A stretch of DNA of 64,000 bases from Pantoea phytobeneficialis (lineage in GTDB: Bacteria; Pseudomonadota; Gammaproteobacteria; Enterobacterales; Enterobacteriaceae). Made by a program: the position numbers and the translations under genes. The notes beneath the pieces are model-generated. The model did not search any database, was not told the origin of the DNA, and was given only the letters and a program-made list of their open reading frames with translations. Positions 55,498 through 63,723 of this stretch are shown here, one piece after another. The stretch spans positions 4,070,754 through 4,134,753 of the forward strand of contig NZ_CP024636.1 of NCBI RefSeq assembly GCF_009728735.1, given 5' to 3'. Numbering within the stretch: position 1 is the stretch's first letter; every line of letters begins with the position of its first letter.

Positions 55498-56439
55498 ATG
55501 TTGGTAAACGGTAAGTGGAGCGCAGAGTGGCATCCGGTACAGGCCACCGATAAACAGGGCGGCTTTGTCCGTCAGACATCCAGTTTTCGCCATTGGATCA
55601 CCGCCGATGGTTCCAGCGAGTTTGCCGCCGAGCCGGATCGCTATCACCTCTATGTGGCGCTGATTTGCCCGTGGGCTTCACGTACCCTGATTGCCCGCAA
55701 CCTCAAAGGATTGGAGCAGGTAATCAGCGTGTCGGTGGTGGAGCCACAACTGGGTGACCAGGGTTGGCATTTCGGCGATTATCCCGGCGCCGATCGCGAT
55801 ACGCTGAATAACGCCGAATATCTGCACGAGCTGTATACCCGCGCCGCGTCTGATTTCACCGGTCGTGCCACGGTGCCGGTGTTGTGGGACAAAAAAACCG
55901 GAACCATCGTGAATAACGAATCCGCCGACATCCTGCGGATGCTGAACAGCGGATTCGGCGATCTGGCCGAGAACAGCCTCGATCTGTATCCGCAGGATCT
56001 GCGCAGCGAGATCGATGCGATCAACGAATCGATCTATCCGCGTCTGAATAACGGCGTGTATCGCACCGGTTTCGCCACCACGCAAATCAGCTATCAGCAG
56101 GCGTTTCAGGATGTTTTCAGCCAACTGGATGAGCTGGAGGAACGCCTGAGCGATGGCCGTACTTTCCTGCTGGGTGAGCGCCTGACCGAAGCCGATATCC
56201 GCCTGTTTGTGACGCTGATCCGCTTTGACGCGGCTTACCACGGCCTGTTCAAATGCAACCTGCGCCGCCTGCGCGACTATCCGCTGCTCGATCGCTACCT
56301 GAAGAGTATGCTGTCGGTGTCCGGCGTGCGTCAGACAGTGAATATCGACCATATCAAACAGGGCTACTATTCCATCAAAGCACTGAACCCGAATGGTATC
56401 GTGCCGGTTGGCCCGGATATGGCGGAATACGGTTTTTAA
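55498..56439 (+). CDS. Glutathionyl-hydroquinone reductase (Xi-class GST, YqjG-like)
   Basis: 313 residues (YqjG ~328). The Xi-class active-site motif CPWA at residues ~58-61 (LICPWASRTL), GWHFGDYPGAD, and the C-terminal helical domain LGERLTEADIRLFVTLIRFD..YHGLFKCN. Reduces glutathionyl-hydroquinones to hydroquinone and GSH, a step in quinone/aromatic detoxification. AGAGGAG precedes the ATG. Followed after 11 bases by an esterase gene. Confidence 0.92.
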   Translation: MLVNGKWSAEWHPVQATDKQGGFVRQTSSFRHWITADGSSEFAAEPDRYHLYVALICPWASRTLIARNLKGLEQVISVSVVEPQLGDQGWHFGDYPGADRDTLNNAEYLHELYTRAASDFTGRATVPVLWDKKTGTIVNNESADILRMLNSGFGDLAENSLDLYPQDLRSEIDAINESIYPRLNNGVYRTGFATTQISYQQAFQDVFSQLDELEERLSDGRTFLLGERLTEADIRLFVTLIRFDAAYHGLFKCNLRRLRDYPLLDRYLKSMLSVSGVRQTVNIDHIKQGYYSIKALNPNGIVPVGPDMAEYGF

Positions 56440-56450
56440 GGAGCGGTAAG

Positions 56451-57056
56451 ATGGCAAAAGCGTTAGTGATTTTTCTGCACGGCGTCGGCAGCAATGGTGA
56501 CGATTTGGCGGTACTCGGCCAGCATTGGGCCAGCCTGTTGCCGGATGTGGCGTTCGCCTCACCGAATGCGCCTTATCCGTTTGAACACGGCATGGGTTAT
56601 CAGTGGTTTAGCCTGAACGGAGTCACCGTGGAAAACCGTCCGGCACGGGTGCGTGAAGCGCGCGCTGCGTTCGATGCCACGCTACAGCAATTAATGGCAC
56701 AGCATGGCTTTACCGATGCCTGGGATAAAGTGATTCTGGTGGGCTTTTCGCAGGGGTCGATTATGGCGCTGGATGCGCTGGCGTCGGGTCGTCATCCGCT
56801 GGCGGGTGTAGTGGCATTCTCTGGCCGTCTGGCCTTTGACGGTGCCCTGACGCCGCAGCCGCTGACGCCTGCGCTGTTGATCCACGGCCACGCTGACGGC
56901 GTGATCCCCTGGACCGAGAGCGAATCCGCCGCGCTGCGCCTGAAAACCGCGGGTGTGACGCTGGAAACACGTTTTGAACCGGCCACCGGCCACACCATTT
57001 CTTCGCAGGGCGCGATGCAGGCGGCTGCCTTTATCGCGCAATGTTTGCAGGATTAA
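56451..57056 (+). CDS. Carboxylesterase/phospholipase-type alpha/beta-hydrolase
   Basis: 201 residues. Short serine hydrolase of the Abhydrolase_2 family: VIFLHGVGSNGDD, nucleophile GFSQGS, Asp in GHADGVIPW and His near ATGHTIS, as in YpfH and bacterial carboxylesterases. ATG 56451 with AAGGAG upstream, overlapping nothing; 11 bases after the GST gene, so probably an operon with it. Confidence 0.9.
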   Translation: MAKALVIFLHGVGSNGDDLAVLGQHWASLLPDVAFASPNAPYPFEHGMGYQWFSLNGVTVENRPARVREARAAFDATLQQLMAQHGFTDAWDKVILVGFSQGSIMALDALASGRHPLAGVVAFSGRLAFDGALTPQPLTPALLIHGHADGVIPWTESESAALRLKTAGVTLETRFEPATGHTISSQGAMQAAAFIAQCLQD

Positions 57057-57868
57057 GGCCAGTAGCGATTCAGTGCAGTCCACGCCTGTTGCGCCGCCAC
57101 TGCCGGTGGCTGCGCTTTTAACGCATCGTTAAACACCTCGATGCCAACCGGGCCGTTGTAACCGGCACTTTTCAGCTTATCGACAAAACGCTCCACTTCG
57201 ATGATGCCGTCACCCGGTAATAAACGCTGATGACGCGCAATATCGATAATGGCGTCATTGTTCTGCGGCGGCAGTGCCGCCATATCGCACAGCTGCACTT
57301 CATAGATGCGATCGGCGGGGATACCATCCAGCTGCGAAGCATCGCCGCCCCGCGCACAGATGTGGAACAGATCGACCACCAAACCAATGTTGGGTTGATC
57401 CAGCCGTTGCAGGCGCTCCCACGCCAGCGGCAGGGTGTTATCGACGCTGCACCACGCCATTGGCTCGTACATGATACGCATTTTGTAGCGCGCGGCTTCT
57501 GACGCCATCCACTGCAAATCCTCATCGATACGTTCCGCGAGGCAATCTTCACGCGTGGTGGCCGGTGCCTGAATGGTGTCGCAGCCCAGCGCCTGAGCGA
57601 CCTGAATAAACTGACGCAGTTCTTCGCGTTTCTGCTGACGTTCACGATCCGGCGCACCGGTAAAATCGCGTAATACCTGCAAGTTGGTAAACGTAAGCTG
57701 CTGCTGAGCGGCCAATTGCGCCAGCGCCAGGGTGCCCTGCGCGCTGGCCTGAACATCTTCACGCCAGATTTCAACCTGATCAAAGCCCGCGGCATGCGCT
57801 GCTCGCAATTTCTCTTCGGGCTCACCGTTTAACAACACCAGGTTAAGGAATTTGGGGTGACTACTCAT
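57053..57868 (-). CDS. Sugar phosphate isomerase/epimerase-like TIM-barrel protein
   Basis: 271 residues. AP-endonuclease 2-type TIM barrel (IolE/IolI/Hyi family): AAHAAGFDQVEIWREDV, YEPMAWCSVDNTLPLAWERL (metal Glu), VVDLFHICARGGD and GVGIEVFND-type end (VGIEVFNDALKA). Start ATG 57868 after AAGGAGCACG. Substrate unknown; carbohydrate or inositol catabolism likely. Confidence 0.85.
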   Translation of the reverse strand: MSSHPKFLNLVLLNGEPEEKLRAAHAAGFDQVEIWREDVQASAQGTLALAQLAAQQQLTFTNLQVLRDFTGAPDRERQQKREELRQFIQVAQALGCDTIQAPATTREDCLAERIDEDLQWMASEAARYKMRIMYEPMAWCSVDNTLPLAWERLQRLDQPNIGLVVDLFHICARGGDASQLDGIPADRIYEVQLCDMAALPPQNNDAIIDIARHQRLLPGDGIIEVERFVDKLKSAGYNGPVGIEVFNDALKAQPPAVAAQQAWTALNRYWP

Positions 57869-57975
57869 CAACGTGCTCCTTAATCGTCCGGATAAATCGG
57901 TGACACGTTCTGTGCGTCACACGCACAGAACTCTGACCAGTATCTACCTCTTAAAGGTTATTTCAAGCGCTCCGT

Positions 57976-58353
57976 TTAGCCCAGCAGATTGACCACGGCG
58001 AAACCGGCAAAGGTCATCAATAAAGAACCGATCACATGCACCATCACGCTCGACATCGCCCAGAAATATTTGCCTGCCTGGATCAGCACGACAATTTCTG
58101 CCGAGAAGGTGGAGAAGGTGGTCAAACCGCCACACAAACCGGTGACAATCAGCAATTTCCAGGCCGGATCAAGCTGTGGATTCTTTAAAAACCAGGCCAG
58201 TGCAGCACCAATAATAAATCCACCAATCAGATTCACCATTAAGGTGCCGGGCGGCAGATTGGGGAATAGCGTGTTAAAACGGAGGGAAATCAGCCAGCGC
58301 AGTGTACAACCCACGGCACCACCGAGCATAACAGCCAACAGCGACTTCAACAT
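57976..58353 (-). CDS. crcB: Fluoride channel CrcB (Fluc)
   Basis: 125 residues, four membrane helices; dual-topology dimeric fluoride exporter. Signature GGAVGCTLRW near residue 11, NLIGGFIIG and GLCGGLTTFSTFSAE near 74-88 are diagnostic, including the Na+-binding glycine-rich break and the phenylalanine box. ATG 58353 with AGGAG upstream. Controlled by the fluoride riboswitch immediately upstream. Confidence 0.96.
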   Translation of the reverse strand: MLKSLLAVMLGGAVGCTLRWLISLRFNTLFPNLPPGTLMVNLIGGFIIGAALAWFLKNPQLDPAWKLLIVTGLCGGLTTFSTFSAEIVVLIQAGKYFWAMSSVMVHVIGSLLMTFAGFAVVNLLG

Positions 58354-58402
58354 AAATGTGTAGCTCCTGATGTTTGAAACGCGCAGGGCCGCGGCAGGAC
58401 AG

Positions 58403-58457
58403 AAAAACACCTGACACACCGCCGTCTCCCGCGCAGGGATAAGAGTGTTGTCAGGCG
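58403..58457 (-). terminator. Expression-platform terminator of the fluoride riboswitch
   Basis: On the minus strand CGCCTGACA (58457-58449) can pair with TGTCAGGTG (58416-58408), followed directly by TTTTTC. The 5' arm is the 3' end of the aptamer, so ligand-bound aptamer and terminator exclude each other. Confidence 0.75.
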
Positions 58458-58513
58458 TCATCAGCCGTCTGTTGCCAGAACGGCGGTTGGGGAAGGTGGC
58501 ACGCCATCACCTT
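58449..58513 (-). ncRNA. Fluoride riboswitch (crcB motif)
   Basis: Minus strand carries AAGGTGATGGCGTGCCACC, then AACCGCCGTT, and GACGGCTGATGACGCCTGAC, matching the crcB consensus GATGG-x-GTxCxCC ... AACxGCY ... RGCTGATGRCxCC. It lies in the crcB leader about 96 bases before the start codon. Confidence 0.9.
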
Positions 58514-58650
58514 GAGGGGGTTGATAATACGATGGCTGGCGCTGGCAAACAATATGTGACGTTGCGCAAGGTAATCGTCCGGACAAATTGGTGTATCACC
58601 CAACACATTTATGTTTTAACCTGGACGGCAGCGATTAACTGGAGATCCTC

Positions 58651-59568
58651 ATGCGCACCCTGATTTTTGATACTGATATCGGCGTGGATGACGCCTTTGC
58701 GCTGGCGTATGCAGCGCGCACCCAGAAATTGCTGGGTATCACCACGGTATTTGGCAATGTTCCGGTGGGCCAGGCGGTGAAAAACGCCCGGCTGTTTTGC
58801 GAGAAAATGGCTATTGATGCCCCGGTGTATCGCGGGTGTTCACGCCCGCTGGCGCTGACCCCTTCTGAACCGGCGCGTCTGCATGGGGAAGATGGTTTGG
58901 GCGATGCCTTCCCTAACCCGCACAGCGATCAGGCCCCCAGCGCGGTACAATTTATTATCGACAGCGTACGCGCTCACCCGCATGCCATCACCCTGGTGGC
59001 GATTGGCCCGCTGACCAATATTGCCAGCGCGATCAATCAGGCCCCGGATATTATTCCGCTGGTGAAAGAGTTGGTGATCATGGGTGGCGCATTCGGCACC
59101 GACGGACACAGCGGCAACGTTACGCCGTTCGCCGAGTTCAACATCTGGAAAGACCCGCATGCCGCCGACCAGGTGCTGTCCTCGGCGTTAAAAGTGGTGG
59201 TACTGCCGCTGGATGTCACCCATAAGGTGTTGATTACCGCAAATGAAGTACATCAACTTAATCAACCGGTGTTGAGCGCCATCTGCCGTCCCTATCTGGC
59301 GTATAGCCTGGAAAAAGAGGGGTTTGCGGGTATGGCACTGCACGACACCCTAACCCTTTCCTGGCTGGCGCTGCCGCACGCCTTTCACGTCACGGAAGCG
59401 CCGGTACGCGTGGTGACGGAAGGTATCAGCAGCGGTCAGACGTTACGCCGCCTCAACGCCCTCGCCTCACGCCATGATCCCTTTGCCGGGTTGCATGCCC
59501 AGCGTCTGTGTCTTGGGGTGGAGGCTGACGCAGTGCGCCAGCACTTTTTCGCCACATTGCAGGCGTAA
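58651..59568 (+). CDS. Inosine/uridine-preferring nucleoside hydrolase (Rih type)
   Basis: 305 residues. Calcium-site DTDIGVDDA (residues 7-15), N-x-PVG (VFGNVPVG), LHGEDGLGD, IMGGAFGTDGHSGNVTPFAEFNIWKDP and the late HDTLTLSWL match the IU-NH family (RihA/B/C). Hydrolyses ribonucleosides to base and ribose. Which Rih paralogue it is cannot be fixed by eye. Monocistronic; followed by a REPIN. Confidence 0.9.
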   Translation: MRTLIFDTDIGVDDAFALAYAARTQKLLGITTVFGNVPVGQAVKNARLFCEKMAIDAPVYRGCSRPLALTPSEPARLHGEDGLGDAFPNPHSDQAPSAVQFIIDSVRAHPHAITLVAIGPLTNIASAINQAPDIIPLVKELVIMGGAFGTDGHSGNVTPFAEFNIWKDPHAADQVLSSALKVVVLPLDVTHKVLITANEVHQLNQPVLSAICRPYLAYSLEKEGFAGMALHDTLTLSWLALPHAFHVTEAPVRVVTEGISSGQTLRRLNALASRHDPFAGLHAQRLCLGVEADAVRQHFFATLQA

Positions 59569-59572
59569 AGAC

Positions 59573-59634
59573 GCGCGATAAATCGCGCCGCTACTGGGAT
59601 GATTGATGGCCTGTAGCGGCGTGATTTATCACGC
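59573..59634. repeat. REPIN after the nucleoside hydrolase gene
   Basis: gcgcgataaatcgcgccgct(ac) at 59573-59594 and inverted gtagcggcgtgatttatcac at 59613-59634, compensatory g-c to a-t change in both arms of the second palindrome (gtga/tcac). Confidence 0.88.
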
Positions 59635-59680
59635 GATTTTTGCGGCACCGCACACCCACGGTGCGGTGCCCGATGAAAAC

Positions 59681-60709
59681 TTAACGGGCGAAGTGGATGA
59701 CGCCTTTGATGAGTTCGCGATTGTTGATCACCTCGGGTTCAAAGGTTTCCGCCAGGGTGGAGAAGTCATAATGCCGATTGAGCATCATGTCAGCACGTAG
59801 CTGGCCGCTCGCCATCAGTGCGCGCACTTTGTCGAAATCTTCGCGCGTAGCATTGCGGCTGCCCATCAGCGTGGTTTCTTTTTTGTGGAATTCGGTATCG
59901 GGGATCACCAGGTCGCCTTTGTGCAGGCCGACAAACACAATAGTGCCGCCGTGACGAATCAGTTTTACCGCGCCGTTCATTGCTGCCGGGCTGCCGGTGG
60001 CATCGATCACTTTGGCTGCCAGGCGTCCACCGAACTGCGCGCGCAGCGTGGCGTCAAAATCCGCATCCAGCGGGTTGATGGTTGCCAGCCCCAGTTGCTG
60101 CGCGACATGCGCCCGCCGCTGCTCGCTGGTATCCGCCACCACCACCTGCGCGCCCGCTGCTGCGGCAATTGCCGCCACACCCAGGCCAATCGGCCCGGCA
60201 CCGACCACCAGCACCTGCTCATCCGGCATCACCGCAGCCCGGCGCACCGCATGGGCGCTGATGGCGAATGGCTCGATCAAGGCTGCCGCTTCCGGTGCGA
60301 CATCATCCACCGCCAGTAAATTGTTTTGCGGTACGCTGAGCAGTTCGCAGAAACCACCATCCTGATGCACGCCAATCACCGAGATGTTTTCACAGCAGTT
60401 AGTTTTGCCGCTCTGACAAGCGTCGCACTGCTGGCAGGCGACGTACGGGATCAACGCCACACGTTGCCCCGGCGTAAAGCCGCTCGCCTCAGCGCCCAGC
60501 GCCACCACTTCGCCGCATAGCTCATGGCCCAACACGCGTGGATAACTGAAAAACGGCTGGTTCCCCGCCCAGGCATGGATATCGGTGCCGCAAATCCCGG
60601 CGGTAATCGGTTTGATCAGAACCTCGTGGGCGGCCGGGGTCGGTCTGGCACGCTGCTGCCACACCATGCTACGCGGTTCCGCCACCACCAGGGTTTTCAT
60701 GCTTGTCAT
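59681..60709 (-). CDS. lgoD: L-galactonate 5-dehydrogenase (LgoD/YjjN), zinc MDR
   Basis: 342 residues. GICGTDIHAWAGNQPFFSYP and the catalytic/structural zinc cysteine cluster ACQQCDACQSGKTNCCE, then QVLVVGAGPIGLGVAAIAAAAGAQVVVADTS, closely follow E. coli YjjN over their length. Oxidises L-galactonate to D-tagaturonate, entering hexuronate catabolism. ATG 60709 follows AGGAG. Divergent from lgoR. Confidence 0.92.
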   Translation of the reverse strand: MTSMKTLVVAEPRSMVWQQRARPTPAAHEVLIKPITAGICGTDIHAWAGNQPFFSYPRVLGHELCGEVVALGAEASGFTPGQRVALIPYVACQQCDACQSGKTNCCENISVIGVHQDGGFCELLSVPQNNLLAVDDVAPEAAALIEPFAISAHAVRRAAVMPDEQVLVVGAGPIGLGVAAIAAAAGAQVVVADTSEQRRAHVAQQLGLATINPLDADFDATLRAQFGGRLAAKVIDATGSPAAMNGAVKLIRHGGTIVFVGLHKGDLVIPDTEFHKKETTLMGSRNATREDFDKVRALMASGQLRADMMLNRHYDFSTLAETFEPEVINNRELIKGVIHFAR

Positions 60710-60844
60710 AGGTTTCTCCTGTGCTGATGTCACAGTTATGGCGAGAATCGATGTTAACGGCTTGTTGCGCACGCAAAAGTGTGAGGCAGAACGATTTTTT
60801 TGGGCTTTCGATGGTTTTTAATAAATAAAAAACCGGAGCCTGTT

Positions 60845-61747
60845 ATGAGCCGAAGCCAGAATCTGCGTCAGAACGTTATCAACCAAATGCTGGAAGGCAT
60901 CGCGCAACGCCATATCCGTTCGCCTTTACCCCCGCAGGCGGCGCTGGCGGAGATGTTCAATATCAGCCGTACCACGGTGCGCCACACCCTGCATTACCTG
61001 CACCAGCGCGGCATTCTGGATAAAGTGGATGAGACGTATGTCATCGTGCGTAACCCCAGCGATGAAGATGGCTTCAGTGCCCTCACTCCACCGATTGAGC
61101 AGCAGGCCACGCAATTCGAGCAGGCATTTTTTAATTTGATCAACCAGCGGCTACTGATGCCGGGTGATACCTTTACCGAGCTGCAACTGGCGCAACGGGT
61201 GAAGGTCAGCCCGGTGGTGGTGCGTGAGTTTTTGCTGCGTTTTATGCGCTACAACCTGCTGGAGCCGGTGAAGCGCGGTCAGTGGCGCATGAAAAAGTTC
61301 GACCAGAATTACGCGGAAAAACTGTTTGAGCTGCGTGAAATGCTGGAAACCCACGCGTTAAATCGCTTTCTCAATCTGGCATCGGAGGATGAGCGCTGGA
61401 TTCAGGCACGCGATTTACTCGACCGGCACCGTGCGATGCGAGACACCATTGCCAGCGATTACCGCCACTTCGCCGCACTGGATAAGGAGATGCATTCGTT
61501 GATTCTTTCCGCCGCCAACAACCCATTTTTTAATCAATCGCTGGAGATCATCTCGGTGATTTTTCACTCGCATTATCAATGGGATGAAAGCGATTTAAAG
61601 CAGCGTAATATCGTGGCACTGGAGGAACATATGGCGATCCTCACCGCGTTGATTAGCCGTCAGGATGTGGAAGCGCTGTGTGCATTGCATGCCCATCTCG
61701 ACACCGCCAAAACCTCGATGATCCGATCGATCCGTCAGTACAATTAA
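60845..61747 (+). CDS. lgoR: GntR/FCD regulator of L-galactonate utilisation (LgoR/YjjM)
   Basis: 300 residues. Opens MSRSQNLRQNVINQMLEG like E. coli YjjM. Two DNA-binding helix-turn-helix regions: an N-terminal one (AALAEMFNISRTTVRHTLHYL) and a second (QLAQRVKVSPVVVREFLLRF), followed by an FCD effector domain (ELREMLETHALNRFLNL, HSLILSAANNPFF). Likely senses L-galactonate and controls lgoD and lgoT. GGAG precedes ATG 60845. Confidence 0.9.
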   Translation: MSRSQNLRQNVINQMLEGIAQRHIRSPLPPQAALAEMFNISRTTVRHTLHYLHQRGILDKVDETYVIVRNPSDEDGFSALTPPIEQQATQFEQAFFNLINQRLLMPGDTFTELQLAQRVKVSPVVVREFLLRFMRYNLLEPVKRGQWRMKKFDQNYAEKLFELREMLETHALNRFLNLASEDERWIQARDLLDRHRAMRDTIASDYRHFAALDKEMHSLILSAANNPFFNQSLEIISVIFHSHYQWDESDLKQRNIVALEEHMAILTALISRQDVEALCALHAHLDTAKTSMIRSIRQYN

Positions 61748-61920
61748 AAACCGATTAAAAACCACAAAGCATTAGCTCCCGCACGAATCAGAAACATCTT
61801 TGCAACATCCTGTCATCTTTGCTTCTAGTCTCGGAACCATCTGTTGAGGTCGCATCGGTTGGCGACCACAGAACCCCACACTGACTGATAACGATAAGTA
61901 CCCAGATCCGGGAGGTTGCA

Positions 61921-63273
61921 ATGGAAAATACGTCGGCTCGTGGTCGCGAGACAGCGCCAGCCCCAGCCGCAGATGGACGCGAATTTGTCCCTGCACGCGG
62001 CGATGTGGTGCGCTCACCGCGCATCAGAAAGATTCAGATGACAGCGATGTTGTTGCTGCTGTTCGCCGCCATTATTAACTATCTTGACCGCAGTTCCCTG
62101 TCCGTCGCCAATATGACCATTCGCGGCGAGCTGGGTTTGTCGGCCACCGAGATTGGCGTACTGTTGTCAGCGTTTTCGCTGGCGTATGGTCTGGCGCAGC
62201 TGCCGTGCGGTGCACTGCTGGACCGCAAAGGCCCGCGCATTATGCTGGCGATTGGCATGTTCTTCTGGTCGTTGTTCCAGGCCGCCGCCGGTATGGTGCA
62301 TAACTTCACCCAATTTATCCTCGTGCGTATTGGCCTGGGTATTGGCGAAGCGCCGATGAACCCGTGCGGCGTGAAGGTGATCAACGACTGGTTCAACATC
62401 AAAGATCGCGGTATGCCGATGGGGATGTTTAACGCCGCCTCGATGATTGGCCTTTCGATTGCCCCGCCCATTCTGGCAGCGATGATGCTGGTGCTGGGCT
62501 GGCGCGGTATGTTTGTCACCATCGGCGTATTGGGTATGTTCCTCGCTATCGGCTGGTATCTGACCTACCGCGATCGCGACAACAACAAACTGAGCGCGGA
62601 AGAGATCCATTATTTACAGGCGGGTAGCGTGGCATCACGCAAGGAGCCGATCAGTTTTGCCGAGTGGCGTGGTCTGTTTAAGCAACGCACCATGTGGGGC
62701 ATGATGATTGGTTTCAGCGGCATCAACTACACCGCGTGGCTGTATATCGCCTGGCTGCCGGGCTACCTGCAATCCACCTATAACCTCGACCTGAAAAGCA
62801 CCGGTTTACTGGCGGCGATTCCGTTCCTGTTCGGTGCCGCCGGGATGTTGCTCAACGGCTATGTGGTGGATGCGCTGGTGCGTCGTGGGATAAATGCAGT
62901 GAAGGTGCGTAAGGTGAGCATTGTCAGCGGTATGTTGCTGTCAGCTGCATTTACCGCCTTCGTCACCCGTGCCACTGACACCACCAGCGCGGTGACGCTG
63001 ATTGGTATGGCGCTGTTCTGTATCCATTTTGCCGGTACGTCCTGCTGGGGATTGATTCATGCCAACGTGACTGCACGCATGACGGCGTCGGTCGGCAGTA
63101 TCCAGAACTTTGCCAGCTTTGTTTTCGCTTCGTTTGCACCGGTCGTGACGGGCTGGGTGCTGGACACCACCAAATCCTTCAGCCTGGCGCTGATGATTTG
63201 TGCCGGTGTGACGGTGGTAGGGGCGCTGGCGTATCTGTTGTTGGTGCGTAAACCGATTACGGATGGGGTTTGA
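61921..63273 (+). CDS. lgoT: L-galactonate transporter (LgoT/YjjL-like), MFS
   Basis: 450 residues (453 in E. coli YjjL). ACS-family MFS with 12 helices; INYLDRSSLSVANMTIRGELGLS and GALLDRKGPRIMLAIGM. Hydrophilic N-terminal 35 residues. GGGAGG six bases before the ATG. Its position after lgoR and near lgoD indicates uptake of L-galactonate; a different hexonate is possible. Confidence 0.87.
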   Translation: MENTSARGRETAPAPAADGREFVPARGDVVRSPRIRKIQMTAMLLLLFAAIINYLDRSSLSVANMTIRGELGLSATEIGVLLSAFSLAYGLAQLPCGALLDRKGPRIMLAIGMFFWSLFQAAAGMVHNFTQFILVRIGLGIGEAPMNPCGVKVINDWFNIKDRGMPMGMFNAASMIGLSIAPPILAAMMLVLGWRGMFVTIGVLGMFLAIGWYLTYRDRDNNKLSAEEIHYLQAGSVASRKEPISFAEWRGLFKQRTMWGMMIGFSGINYTAWLYIAWLPGYLQSTYNLDLKSTGLLAAIPFLFGAAGMLLNGYVVDALVRRGINAVKVRKVSIVSGMLLSAAFTAFVTRATDTTSAVTLIGMALFCIHFAGTSCWGLIHANVTARMTASVGSIQNFASFVFASFAPVVTGWVLDTTKSFSLALMICAGVTVVGALAYLLLVRKPITDGV

Positions 63274-63281
63274 TTCTGGAA

Positions 63282-63332
63282 AGGTTCCGCCCGCCAGCAG
63301 CGGTTTAACTCTGAGTAGGTTCCGCCCGCCAG
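63282..63332. repeat. Short direct repeat after lgoT
   Basis: aggttccgcccgccag at 63282-63297 and 63317-63332, 35 bases apart. Confidence 0.8.
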
Positions 63333-63359
63333 ACATGGTGGAGTTTCAGCTGCATCGTG

Positions 63360-63459
63360 CAGGCGGACGGGTTAAGGCCCGAGGACGCGGGCCTTAACAA
63401 TCCGCGCCCTGCGCCGTCCTCGCGCTCGGCGCTGCGGATGCCGCCCACCTCACCGCCTG
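63360..63459. other. Highly structured GC-rich intergenic element
   Basis: Outer arms CAGGCGG (63360) / CCGCCTG (63453). Inside, GTTAAGGCCCG / CGGGCCTTAAC (63371-63381, 6388-98 of the same block) form an 11-bp hairpin, whose loop region CGAGGACG (63380-63387) is complementary to CGTCCTCG (63415-63422). No open frame or known RNA family recognised. Confidence 0.6.
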
Positions 63460-63481
63460 TAAGCCAGGTGCTCTCTTAATT

Positions 63482-63544
63482 GCGCGATAAATCGCGCCGC
63501 TACAAATGGCCGCACGTTACCCGTAGCGGCGCGATTTATCGCGC
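63482..63544. repeat. REPIN next to the IS110-type element
   Basis: gcgcgataaatcgcgccgct(ac) at 63482-63503 and the inverted full REP at 63523-63544. Confidence 0.9.
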
Positions 63545-63723
63545 AGACAGCAGTGATGATATTACAGAGAAGTAAAAGGCGTGCAGCGAGGGTGGGGCGC
63601 CATCCGGACTCGCTGAGCGAATGAATGCTGCCAGGATGAGCCGCATGGATGCGGCGAAAGGCGGCGTTGAGCAGGAGCGAATCGCCGCCGGTCCGTCGGC
63701 AGTTGTAGCTACCGTCTTGAACG
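63545..63723. other. Noncoding 3' flank of the IS110-type transposase
   Basis: No gene seen. GC-rich, structured; includes the hairpin AGCTACCG-tCTTGA-acg-TCAAG-CGGTAGCT (63707-63736) that contains the transposase stop codon. IS110-family elements encode a bridge RNA in a noncoding end, in the IS1111 branch downstream of the transposase, so this may be that region. Confidence 0.4.
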
